This document shows positions 1-6,076 of a DNA stretch of 9,858 nucleotides, one piece after another (within the stretch, counting starts at the first letter, position 1; every line of letters begins with the position of its first letter). The notes beneath the pieces are model-generated. The model worked only from the letters and a program-made list of their open reading frames with translations, did not search any database and was not told where the DNA came from. This DNA comes from DATJXG01 sp035500455 (GTDB taxonomy: Bacteria; Acidobacteriota; Terriglobia; Terriglobales; Acidobacteriaceae). The stretch is from positions 1-9,858 of the forward strand of contig DATJXG010000437.1 in the NCBI GenBank assembly GCA_035500455.1, given 5' to 3'. A program made the translations under genes and the position numbers.

Positions 1-1
1 G

Positions 2-256
2 GCCGCTCCCGTGCAGGTGCAAAACTACCTGGTGTTTGCCATTCTGACGACGGTGCTTTGCTGCCTGCCCGCGGGGATTCCCGCCATCGTGTACGCGGCG
101 CAAGTGAATGGCAAGGTGCAGTCGGGAGACATCGCCGGCGCCCAACTGGCTTCAAAAAACGCCAAGATGTGGTGCTGGATCTCGTTTGGCGCGGGCATCG
201 CGGTGGCGGTGGTTTACGTCATTGTGATCGCCATCAATGTGGCTGCCCATCACTGA
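2..256 (+). CDS. CD225/dispanin family small membrane protein, 5' end cut by the window
   Basis: This is a small two-helix membrane protein of the CD225/dispanin family, the family that includes eukaryotic IFITM proteins. The bacterial members have no settled function. The reading frame is open to the left edge (Ala-Ala-Pro precede the GTG at 11), so the GTG is probably internal and a proline-rich N-terminus, usual in this family, lies outside the window. The visible part begins with the first hydrophobic segment, NYLVFAILTTVLCCLPAG, with the characteristic Cys-Cys-Leu-Pro. It continues with the typical IVYAAQVNGKVQSGDIAGA loop, the SKNAKMWCW segment, and a second membrane helix to the C-terminus. 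The stop at 254-256 is 6 bp before the DUF2752 start, so the two are probably cotranscribed. The family call is strong. The true start and the role are unknown. Confidence 0.85.
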   Translation, partial: AAPVQVQNYLVFAILTTVLCCLPAGIPAIVYAAQVNGKVQSGDIAGAQLASKNAKMWCWISFGAGIAVAVVYVIVIAINVAAHH

Positions 257-262
257 GATCGT

Positions 263-676
263 ATGACGGGGAAACTTGTTCTCCTGGCGGGCGCGGCGGC
301 GGTAGCGGTGGTCGTCATGCTGCGCCTGTTTGATCCCGCGGCATCACTGCTTTTCCCGCCTTGCCCGCTTTACTACTTCACCGGTCTGTATTGCCCGGGA
401 TGCGGCTCGCTGCGCGCCTTTCATCAGCTTCTGCAGGGAAATCTTTCGGCGGCGTTTGCCATGAATCCCCTGGCCATGGTGGCGTTGCCGTTCGTTTTAT
501 ATGGATCGGCCTCGTACGCCCGCTTTCAATTGCAAGGACGATTCCTGCCCCGCTGGTTCATTCCCCCGGGCTGGATCTGGACTCTGGGCGCGGTGATCGT
601 TCTCTACGGCATTGCCCGCAATCTTCCGTTCTATCCTTTCTCGCTGCTCGCGCCGGGAGGGATGTTGCGGCTGTGA
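263..676 (+). CDS. DUF2752 domain membrane protein
   Basis: A 137-residue membrane protein of the DUF2752 family, whose biochemical role is unknown. The signature is clear: CP at about residues 34-35, then GLYCPGCGSLRAFHQLLQGN at 41-60, followed by a conserved MNPLA (67-71). A first hydrophobic helix covers about residues 5-20, a second about 70-88 and a third about 104-120. The paired cysteines (Cys44, Cys47) in CPGC are the family hallmark and could form a disulfide or bind metal, which is inference. The ATG at 263 follows the CD225 stop by 6 bp with only a weak GAGA-like ribosome binding site, consistent with translational coupling. CD225 and DUF2752 proteins are often found side by side in bacterial genomes, so the pair is likely functional. 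No strong terminator is visible after the stop. Confidence 0.85.
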   Translation: MTGKLVLLAGAAAVAVVVMLRLFDPAASLLFPPCPLYYFTGLYCPGCGSLRAFHQLLQGNLSAAFAMNPLAMVALPFVLYGSASYARFQLQGRFLPRWFIPPGWIWTLGAVIVLYGIARNLPFYPFSLLAPGGMLRL

Positions 677-877
677 GCTGGGATGCGGTCCGGGCGCGAT
701 GTGCGGTCCTTCTCCTTTTTTGCGTTCTAGCAGTAAGCCAGGCATCTCCGCGTCGCTGGCGGTAGGCATCTCGCTCCACTTCTCGCGCAAAAGACGGGCG
801 AGAAATGGGGCACCCAGCGCCTTAGGCGGGTGCTGCATCATACGCTCTTTGCTGCAGGAACTCGAGGGACAGTCCCC

Positions 878-1393
878 TTAATTTCGCGGGCTGGAATCGA
901 GGCGGCCGTTTCCCTGTTTGCTGCGGCAGTCTTCGCAGACTCCGTAAATCTGGAAAGTGTGGCGGGTGGTGGCGTAGTGGTGGGCGCGGCCGATTTCTTC
1001 TTCCAGCTTGTCCACTTCCGGAGAGAAGAACTCTACCGATCCGCCGCATTCGGTGCACACCATGTGATGGTGGCTGCGGCGGTTGTACTGGTGCTCGTAG
1101 CGGGTGACGCCGTCGTGGAAGGCGACTTCGCTGGCCAGGCCGCAGCCCGCCAGCAGCTTCAGCGTGCGATACACCGTGGTGAAGCCGATGCCGGGGTCCT
1201 TCTTCTTGACCAACTGCGCCAGTTCGTCGGTGGAGAGGTGGCCGCGGGTTTCGAGAAACGTGCGCAGAATGACGTTGCGCTGTTCGGTTTGCTTCAGCCC
1301 GACGCGCTTGAGATGTCGGTGCAGAATCTCCTGCGCCTCGCGCAGCATCTCGCGGGAGAGGATGGGCTGATCGTCAATGCGCTTCTGCAGCAT
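878..1393 (-). CDS. Fur family metal-dependent transcriptional regulator
   Basis: A 171-residue DNA-binding repressor of the Fur superfamily (Fur, Zur, PerR), which senses metal or peroxide in the cytoplasm. The winged-helix part covers about residues 25-95, with the family-typical recognition segment GIGFTTVYRTLKLLAGCGL. The dimerisation part contains a metal-binding HHH at 108-110 followed by CxxC (Cys113, Cys116), and a second CxxC (Cys153, Cys156), the usual structural zinc site. His52, Glu100, His108 and His110 sit where the regulatory metal ligands of Fur proteins lie. The N-terminus is about 15 residues longer than in short Fur proteins, so Met16 is an alternative start, but neither start has a convincing ribosome binding site. 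The gene stands alone and diverges from the acyl-CoA synthetase. Which subtype it is cannot be decided from sequence alone. Confidence 0.92.
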   Translation of the reverse strand: MLQKRIDDQPILSREMLREAQEILHRHLKRVGLKQTEQRNVILRTFLETRGHLSTDELAQLVKKKDPGIGFTTVYRTLKLLAGCGLASEVAFHDGVTRYEHQYNRRSHHHMVCTECGGSVEFFSPEVDKLEEEIGRAHHYATTRHTFQIYGVCEDCRSKQGNGRLDSSPRN

Positions 1394-1559
1394 ACGGCGA
1401 AACTATTCTAGTATCCTGTCGCGAAAATTCGTAGCGCGAGAATCAACGCTGCTTCTCGGCGGCCCGTTGACTGCCTGATTTCAACTCCGGTTTCGCCATT
1501 GCGTAATTGAGCGTCGAGACAGTACATTGCCATCAGTGTCTGGGGGGATTCCGCGGCCC
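1394..1559. promoter_or_regulatory. Divergent intergenic region between the Fur-family gene and the acyl-CoA synthetase gene
   Basis: Both flanking genes must be transcribed outward from these 166 bp. On the minus strand a TAGAAT box (1405-1410) matches the -10 consensus in five of six positions, but it is only 11 bp from the regulator start and has no good -35, so a nearly leaderless transcript is possible. On the plus strand TTGACT at 1467-1472 resembles a -35 element without a convincing -10 partner. An inverted repeat with 5-bp arms, TCGCG (1419-1423) and CGCGA (1435-1439), spaced by 11 bp, could be an operator, perhaps for autoregulation. It does not resemble the AT-rich Fur box. A run of six G at 1542-1547 may act as a distant ribosome binding site for the ATG at 1560. 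Confidence 0.35.
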
Positions 1560-3332
1560 ATGAGCCTTCGCACCCTCAACGACGTCTTCTTCGCCGTCGT
1601 TGAACGTAACCTGCCTGAAGTCATGCTGCACCGCGTGCACGGCGAGTGGGCGCGTCTCTCCGCCGCAGACCTGTACCGATCCGTGGCGGGCGTGTCTCAA
1701 GCCCTGGCGGGATGGGGGATTCGCCAAGGCGACCGGGTCGCGATTCTGAGCGAGAACCGGCCGGAGTGGGCGGTCGCCGACTTCGCCTGCCAGCTTCTCG
1801 GGGTGGCGACGGTGCCCGTCTATCCGACTCTGACTCCGGAGCAGATTTCCTTCCTGCTGTGCGACGCCGGAACCCGCGCAATTTTCGTTTCCAGCCAGGC
1901 GCAACTGCAGAAGATCCTCGCCATTCAGGCGCAAACCCCGCTGGAGAAAATCGTCCTCATGGATGAAGCGCAGGGCGGACACACCATCCCCATGCAGCGG
2001 CTGATGCAGCAAGGGCCGCGCCAGCGCGACGAGCAGCTCGAAACCGGCGCGCGCCAGATCGCCCCGGAAGACCTGGCGACCATCATCTATACGTCGGGCA
2101 CAACCGGCACTCCGAAAGGCGTCACGCTCAGCCACGGCAACATGGCCTCCAACCTGAGCTGCTCGTTGTCCGGGTTCGGGGCCGGACCGGGAGACGTGAG
2201 CGTTTCCTTCCTGCCGCTTTCGCACGTCACCGCCCGCCACGTGGATTTCGTCCTGCTGTATCACGGAGTCACACTGGCGTACGTTCCCTTTGCCAGCCAT
2301 CTTCCGCAGGCTCTGGTGGAAGTGCGGCCCACGGTTTTCGTCGCCGTGCCCCGCGTGTACGAGAAGATTTACGCCCAGGCGGAGGTGAAAACCAAGAGCG
2401 GGCCCAAACGCTGGATCTACCATTGGGCGCTGCGGGTGGGGGAGTCTCACCGGGAAGAAGTCTTGGCCGGGCGGACTCCCAAGTCCTTGGCCTGGAAGAT
2501 CGCCAACCGGCTGGTTTACTCGCAGGTGCGGGCCGGCATGGGCGGACGAGTGCGGCTGTTCATTTCCGGCGGCGCGCCTTTAGGGATCGAGCTGGCGAAG
2601 TGGTACGCCACTGTCGGCATTCGCATTCATGAAGGCTATGGCCTGACCGAGACCTCCCCGGTAATCGCGGTGAACAGCCCCTTGGCGCACAGGCTGGGAA
2701 CCGTGGGCCAACCGCTGTCGAATGTGGAAGTCCGCATCGCTCCCGACGGCGAGATTCTGGTGCGCGGACCCTCGGTGTTCCGCGGCTACTGGAATAACCC
2801 GGCAGAGACGGCGGCGGCATTCGAAGGAGACTGGTTCAAGACCGGCGACATCGGCAAGCTGGATAGCGACGGATTTCTCTCCGTCACCGATCGGAAAAAA
2901 GATTTGATCAAGACCTCCGGCGGAAAATTCATCGCCCCCCAGCCGCTGGAAAACTCTCTGAAGCACAATCCTCTGATCGCGGAAGCGGTAATCCTGGGAG
3001 ATCGGCGCAAATTTCCCGCCGTGCTTCTTGCTCCTTACTTCCCCTTGCTGGAAGAGTGGGCGCGGGCCAACAGTCTCGCCTTTTCCTCGCGTGAGGAGCT
3101 AGTCGCCTTTGAACGGGTGCAGGAACTGTTCGAGGGCATCGTGCAGGACCTGAATCAGAAGCTGGCGCAATTCGAAAAACTCAAGAAGGTGCTACTGGTG
3201 GCAGAAGAATTTTCCGCCGAGAACGGCCTGCTCACGGTGAGTATGAAGCTCCGAAGGCGAGCCGCGGAAGACCGTTACCGGGAAAAAATCGAGGAACTGT
3301 ATCACCAGGCGGAAGCGGTGGTGGAAAGCTAG
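1560..3332 (+). CDS. Long-chain fatty acid-CoA ligase (AMP-forming acyl-CoA synthetase, COG1022 type)
   Basis: An adenylate-forming enzyme that activates long-chain fatty acids with ATP and CoA, feeding beta-oxidation or lipid synthesis. It acts in the cytoplasm or at the inner membrane face. Starting at the ATG at 1560 it has 590 residues, normal for the FadD15/COG1022 branch. In-frame TTG 1527 and GTG 1536 are alternative starts but would add an unconserved-looking stretch. Visible motifs in order: the P-loop TSGTTGTPKG (178-187), FLPLSHV after it, the A5 motif YGLTE (360-364), TGD with the ribose-binding Asp430, the hinge DRKKD (444-448), KTSGGK (451-456), and near the C-terminus Lys563 in TVSMKLRRR, the likely adenylation lysine. 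All catalytic elements are present. The conserved LSHVFER of close relatives reads LSHVTAR here. It is a single gene, divergent from the regulator. Chain-length preference cannot be read from the sequence. Confidence 0.93.
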   Translation: MSLRTLNDVFFAVVERNLPEVMLHRVHGEWARLSAADLYRSVAGVSQALAGWGIRQGDRVAILSENRPEWAVADFACQLLGVATVPVYPTLTPEQISFLLCDAGTRAIFVSSQAQLQKILAIQAQTPLEKIVLMDEAQGGHTIPMQRLMQQGPRQRDEQLETGARQIAPEDLATIIYTSGTTGTPKGVTLSHGNMASNLSCSLSGFGAGPGDVSVSFLPLSHVTARHVDFVLLYHGVTLAYVPFASHLPQALVEVRPTVFVAVPRVYEKIYAQAEVKTKSGPKRWIYHWALRVGESHREEVLAGRTPKSLAWKIANRLVYSQVRAGMGGRVRLFISGGAPLGIELAKWYATVGIRIHEGYGLTETSPVIAVNSPLAHRLGTVGQPLSNVEVRIAPDGEILVRGPSVFRGYWNNPAETAAAFEGDWFKTGDIGKLDSDGFLSVTDRKKDLIKTSGGKFIAPQPLENSLKHNPLIAEAVILGDRRKFPAVLLAPYFPLLEEWARANSLAFSSREELVAFERVQELFEGIVQDLNQKLAQFEKLKKVLLVAEEFSAENGLLTVSMKLRRRAAEDRYREKIEELYHQAEAVVES

Positions 3333-3334
3333 CT
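3327..3334. other. Palindrome AGCTAGCT holding the stop codons of two convergent genes
   Basis: The palindrome contains CTAG at 3329-3332. Its plus strand supplies the TAG of the acyl-CoA synthetase (3330-3332) and its minus strand the TAG of the membrane protein (3331-3329). The genes overlap by four bases and leave no room for a conventional terminator between them. Confidence 0.9.
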
Positions 3335-4234
3335 CTTGGGTGGCCCGGATTGTCCCGATGCCGCGGCCGCGCGGCTCTCGGGCGCTTCGGGATTGGAGGC
3401 GGGAAGCGTCTCCAGGGATAGGGGGTTGCGGGTAAGCGCCCGGTTCACCATGCCTTCAAACATCGGGATGAGCGAATCCGCCGCGACCGGCGCCTGCAGG
3501 TCGGCCAGGCTCTGCTCCCAGCGCTGCGACAACAACAGCGTCGAAGTGGACTCCCTCACCTGTTTCCGCAGAGACATGTACACCAGCCACATGACAATGC
3601 TGGCGTTGTAGGCCGCCATGTTGGTGATGCTGACGGTCATCTCGCCGACGTGGCCGCTGAGGTAAAGCGCCACCAGAAAGAGTTCCACGGCCGCAAAACT
3701 GCCGAAACCCAACGCGATCCCGAAGCTCTGCTGCCGCCGGCTCACGCCCAGATACCGGGAGAACACGAGCAGAAACATGACCAGCCCCACCTGGATCACC
3801 CGCACGCAGCGCTGTACCGTGAGGACGGATTCCACCAGCGGGCTATCCGAGGCCGCGGAACTCGCCGCAGCCACCACTCCAGCCACCAGTAACATTACCA
3901 GCGCCGCCCACTTGAACATCAGGGTTCCCAGGTCCTTCAAAGTGTGGAAGGGACGAAAAACATCGAGGAAGACTTCGTGGATGACCTTGAATCCGATGGC
4001 CAGGCTGATGATGGTGCCGATCCAGTAGGAGTAGAAATACTGGCGGTAATTTCCCAGCCGGTAGGCGGGAAAGACGAACGCGAAAACCACTACCTCAAAC
4101 AGGATGTAGGTGAAGAAGACTGGAAAGGAGCGGTGCATTTTCCGCCGCCACATCACGCCGACCACAGCCAGTTGCAGCGTCGGGTGTGCGAACCACAGCA
4201 CACTGTGCGCCAACTGGACCATCTCCAATGTCAT
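3329..4234 (-). CDS. Seven-helix integral membrane protein of unknown function
   Basis: I do not recognise the family. With the ATG at 4234 the protein has 301 residues. Seven hydrophobic segments are visible at about residues 10-28, 36-55, 66-90, 105-126, 145-163, 170-193 and 203-221, followed by a roughly 80-residue hydrophilic tail rich in Ala, Pro and Ser that should lie on one side of the membrane. The helices contain scattered polar and aromatic residues (for example QYFYSYW at about 66-71), and I see no enzymatic or transporter motif. A TTG-initiated extension to 4327 is open but looks non-coding (Cys- and Pro-rich) and lacks a ribosome binding site. A GGAGAGGA sequence lies about 13 bp before the chosen ATG, a long spacing. 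The stop overlaps that of the acyl-CoA synthetase gene. It is likely a real gene because the hydrophobic periodicity runs through the whole frame. Confidence 0.75.
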   Translation of the reverse strand: MTLEMVQLAHSVLWFAHPTLQLAVVGVMWRRKMHRSFPVFFTYILFEVVVFAFVFPAYRLGNYRQYFYSYWIGTIISLAIGFKVIHEVFLDVFRPFHTLKDLGTLMFKWAALVMLLVAGVVAAASSAASDSPLVESVLTVQRCVRVIQVGLVMFLLVFSRYLGVSRRQQSFGIALGFGSFAAVELFLVALYLSGHVGEMTVSITNMAAYNASIVMWLVYMSLRKQVRESTSTLLLSQRWEQSLADLQAPVAADSLIPMFEGMVNRALTRNPLSLETLPASNPEAPESRAAAASGQSGPPKS

Positions 4235-4345
4235 TGGTGGGCCCGCGTCCTCTCCCGGAGGACACCACAGGCAGACCGCACCGGCTCGCGCCTCCCCCTC
4301 ATGAACAAAACGATAACAGTTATTCAATCGGACTCGACCTGAGGG

Positions 4346-4363
4346 AAAGTAACCAAAGTAACC
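4346..4363. repeat. Perfect tandem duplication of the 9-mer AAAGTAACC
   Basis: Two exact copies lie head to tail (4346-4354 and 4355-4363). The unit has the same length as the period of the larger repeat that follows but a different sequence, although both begin around an AAAG core. Confidence 0.8.
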
Positions 4364-4380
4364 TGCGGGTAATGCGTCTT

Positions 4381-4402
4381 CTGCGATCTTTCGCGAACGC
4401 AG
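4381..4402. repeat. Short hairpin enclosing the palindrome TTCGCGAA
   Basis: CTGCG at 4381-4385 is complementary to CGCAG at 4398-4402. Between them lies the perfect 8-bp palindrome TTCGCGAA (4390-4397). It immediately precedes the long inverted repeat and shares its GATCTTT/CGC vocabulary, so it may be a decayed part of the same element. Confidence 0.5.
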
Positions 4403-4415
4403 TTAGACCTTTTCG

Positions 4416-4520
4416 AACCGCAAAGAACACAAAGATCGCAAAGGAAACAGCCATTCGCAAAACGCGTGCTGTCGCTCATTTTCCCGTTTTTCTTTGCGCT
4501 CTTTGCGTTCTTCGCGGTTA
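4416..4520. repeat. Long imperfect inverted repeat with arms made of a 9-bp unit (CGCAAAGAN)
   Basis: The left arm (about 4416-4444) reads as three successive 9-bp units of the form CGCAAAGAA, CACAAAGAT, CGCAAAGGA after AACC. The right arm (about 4491-4520) is its reverse complement as three TCTTTGCGN-type units ending in GCGGTTA. Over about 27 positions the arms differ at only about three sites. The 46 bp between them include a CATTTTCCCGTTTTTC stretch. This matches a type of intergenic repeat familiar in several GC-rich phyla, where it produces spurious proteins with strings such as AKNAKSAKK and FLCALCVL. In RNA or single-stranded DNA it would form a long hairpin. Function unknown. Confidence 0.85.
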
Positions 4521-4570
4521 TCTTTCCATCTGTCCCACAGCAAGCTCCCCGCCATGGCAGAGAAAAATTA

Positions 4571-4590
4571 GGCCGCAAAGATCGCCAAGG
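4571..4590. repeat. Degenerate further copy of the 9-bp-unit repeat
   Basis: A CGCAAAGAT unit followed by CGCCAAGGA (4574-4591) repeats the left-arm unit of the neighbouring inverted repeat in the same orientation. No matching right arm is visible before the stop codon of the next gene. Confidence 0.6.
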
Positions 4591-4606
4591 AATGCGCTTA
4601 CGGTAA

Positions 4607-5548
4607 TCAATCCAGGTCGAAAATGTCGAGGATGTGCCGGTTGCCGTCGATCAACATGACCCGGCCGTTATAGACCACGCGCTCGCGGTCATTGGGCAGG
4701 GTCGGAAGCTGGCGCACGCAGGCAATGGGCAGAGTCTGAACGTCCTGGTCGATTTGCGGAGGGATGCTGCCATCGCGGTGAAGATCGCGTTCCACCCCGG
4801 AAGGCAGTTCGGATTTGCGCATCGTGCCCGGCGGCAGCTCCGAGGCGTGCTCGCTGAGGCAGGCGTTGATCACCCGGCGATCGCGCAGGCTGAAAGAGCT
4901 GTTGTCGTCGCTGCCGCTGGCAGCAACTGGCTCGGGTTGGGATGGAGTTGCAATCGCTGCCGGTTCGCTGGAAGCAACGGTCGTAAAGGCCAGGATATCT
5001 TCCGACGCGACTTTGGCCTCGCGCGCCCCGGTTACCGCCGCCGCGCCCGTTCCTGCCGCCGCGCCTGCGGTGGCGCCCACAGCGGCTCCTTTTCCTCCTC
5101 CCGCGATGGCGCCGATGATCGCCCCCAACACCGCTCCGCCGCCGATCTTGGAGGTATTGCTCTTGGCATGCGATTCGCCCTTGATGATCAAGGGCTGCAC
5201 CCGCAGCGATGACGTTCGGTTGCCGGAGCGCACCGTGGTCAGAATGAGATCCAACTCACCCGGTTCGGTCAGGCGGCCTGATTTGTGGACGTCCACGATC
5301 CTGCCGTCTACATCCGCGCCTTTGGGATAAATCTCGCGATCACCCGCCATCAGAGGTTCCTCGAGCGTGCCGTGGAAGGTGTCGCCGATGTTGGCAGTTT
5401 CGCTGTTCAGGTTCTCGATGATGCGCACTTTGACAGTTGCCCCCGCGGGGACGTCGGGAGCGTTCTGCGCGAAAGCTGTGAGCGGCAGCAGCGAGACGAG
5501 CAGGAGTGGAAGCGCATTGCTCAAGCGCATTTGCATATGTGTCATCAT
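4607..5548 (-). CDS. Secreted or envelope protein with a glycine-zipper segment and an RcnB-like C-terminus
   Basis: A 313-residue exported protein of unknown role. The ATG at 5548 is preferred over the TTG at 5569 because AGGA lies 4 bp before it and a signal peptide follows at once (hydrophobic ALPLLLVSLLPLTAFA, cleavage likely near residue 27). Residues 33-125 form a beta-rich domain with repeated charged edges (for example the GDREIYPKGADVDGRI region). Residues 136-174 form a glycine- and alanine-rich zipper (GGGAVLGAIIGAIAGG and more), typical of envelope proteins that insert in or associate with membranes. A Pro/Ala/Ser linker (190-215) leads to a C-terminal part with Cys230 and Cys277, ending in a YNGRVMLIDGNRHILDIFDL strand pair like the tail of RcnB-type periplasmic proteins. 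The likely location is the periplasm or outer membrane. The domain assignments are moderate and the function is open. Confidence 0.78.
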   Translation of the reverse strand: MMTHMQMRLSNALPLLLVSLLPLTAFAQNAPDVPAGATVKVRIIENLNSETANIGDTFHGTLEEPLMAGDREIYPKGADVDGRIVDVHKSGRLTEPGELDLILTTVRSGNRTSSLRVQPLIIKGESHAKSNTSKIGGGAVLGAIIGAIAGGGKGAAVGATAGAAAGTGAAAVTGAREAKVASEDILAFTTVASSEPAAIATPSQPEPVAASGSDDNSSFSLRDRRVINACLSEHASELPPGTMRKSELPSGVERDLHRDGSIPPQIDQDVQTLPIACVRQLPTLPNDRERVVYNGRVMLIDGNRHILDIFDLD

Positions 5549-5560
5549 CGCATCCTGTAC

Positions 5561-5570
5561 CTTGTACAAG
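5561..5570. promoter_or_regulatory. Perfect 10-bp palindrome CTTGTACAAG in the leader of the glycine-zipper gene
   Basis: The palindrome lies just upstream of the ribosome binding site of the minus-strand gene at 4607-5548, and a further GTAC sits at 5557-5560. Position and symmetry allow an operator, but a 10-bp palindrome can also occur by chance. Confidence 0.3.
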
Positions 5571-5802
5571 TTCTCTTTACCATCTACACTGATATGGGAT
5601 GCTTCTCCAGACAGGGAGGCTGCACAGGCCGATCGTCTTCCTATGGGCAGCTTACCCTGGGAAACGCTGTTCCCTGACTAGCGGTCATCGTGCAAGTGGC
5701 CGGTAGAAAATGTGAGTTTTTTGCACACTTTGCGCACTTCGCCTGCCGTTCCAATCGCAATTCTGGCTGTAATTGGCGGTACTCGTTGAGGTCCGTAGGG
5801 CC

Positions 5803-5831
5803 TTGACCTCCCGACAGGCCACCACTAGACT
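5803..5831 (+). promoter_or_regulatory. Sigma-70-type promoter for the 58-residue gene
   Basis: TTGACC (5803-5808) matches the -35 consensus in five of six positions. After exactly 17 bp, TAGACT (5826-5831) matches the -10 in four of six. Transcription would begin near 5838, giving a leader of about 19 bp that contains the AGGGGG ribosome binding site of the gene starting at 5857. Confidence 0.5.
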
Positions 5832-5856
5832 CAACCCGTCACAAATAGGGGGCATA

Positions 5857-6033
5857 ATGATCGCTTACCGGACTGCTTCCCAATCGGTTCTGAAAAAAGA
5901 GCACGAGTCCAAGTTGTTGCAGACGCGCCGTGAGCGTAAGTCGGAATTCATCCACCTGGATGGGCTGAAGAAAACTCTGCTGATGAAGCTGGGAACTCCA
6001 AAGCCGCCGAAAACAGGAATCAACGCAGCCTAG
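5857..6033 (+). CDS. Small basic protein of unknown function (58 residues)
   Basis: The ATG at 5857 is preceded by AGGGGG (5847-5852, 4 bp spacing) and by a promoter with 17-bp spacing, so a start here is better supported than the GTG at 5773, which lies upstream of the predicted transcript start. The product is rich in Lys and Arg, with a central charged helix-prone stretch (LKKEHESKLLQTRRERKSEF, about residues 12-31), then IHLDGLKKTLLMKLG and a Pro/Lys-rich end (TPKPPKTG). There is no signal peptide or membrane segment. I do not recognise a family. It is a single gene convergent with the gamma-glutamyltransferase, 43 bp apart. Possible roles such as nucleic-acid or ribosome binding follow only from its charge. 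Confidence 0.62.
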   Translation: MIAYRTASQSVLKKEHESKLLQTRRERKSEFIHLDGLKKTLLMKLGTPKPPKTGINAA

Positions 6034-6076
6034 GCCGTAACGCCATCACCTCTCGGCTGACTCGTCCCTTGTTCTC

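Larger units (their letters stand above)
4235..4606. other. Non-coding gap filled by a repeat cluster
   Basis: These 372 bp separate two co-directional minus-strand genes and contain no convincing gene. Apparent ORFs over the repeats are by-products of a 9-bp period, which keeps all frames open. Contents: the leader of the seven-helix protein (to about 4330), a tandem 9-mer (4346-4363), a short hairpin (4381-4402), a long inverted repeat (4416-4520) and a degenerate further copy (4571-4590). No T-rich terminator follows the hairpins on either strand. Confidence 0.7.

Noticed and set aside
811..832. Hairpin (CGCC/GGCG with outer CACC/GGTG) between the DUF2752 and Fur-family genes, as a terminator
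   Set aside because: The stem has a three-base bulge and no T-tract on either strand, so it cannot be called an intrinsic terminator.
830..1411. Plus-strand ORF (193 codons) opposite the Fur-family gene
   Set aside because: The minus strand carries all Fur hallmarks including the metal-binding cysteines; the plus frame is an antisense shadow.
1533..2450. Long minus-strand ORF (305 codons) opposite the acyl-CoA synthetase
   Set aside because: It is a high-GC shadow of a gene with intact catalytic motifs. The predicted protein is Arg/His/Gly-rich with no recognisable domain.
4324..4659. ORFs on both strands across the repeat cluster (for example 4324-4578 minus, 84 codons; 4186-4659 plus, 157 codons)
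   Set aside because: They translate the 9-bp repeat into strings such as AKNAKSAKK and FLCALCVL, a recognised type of spurious ORF caused by a period divisible by three. There is no ribosome binding site or coding character outside the repeat.
5285..5681. Plus-strand ORFs covering the region upstream of the glycine-zipper gene
   Set aside because: They mostly overlap the signal peptide and beta domain of the minus-strand gene in antisense, and show no ribosome binding site or protein-like composition.
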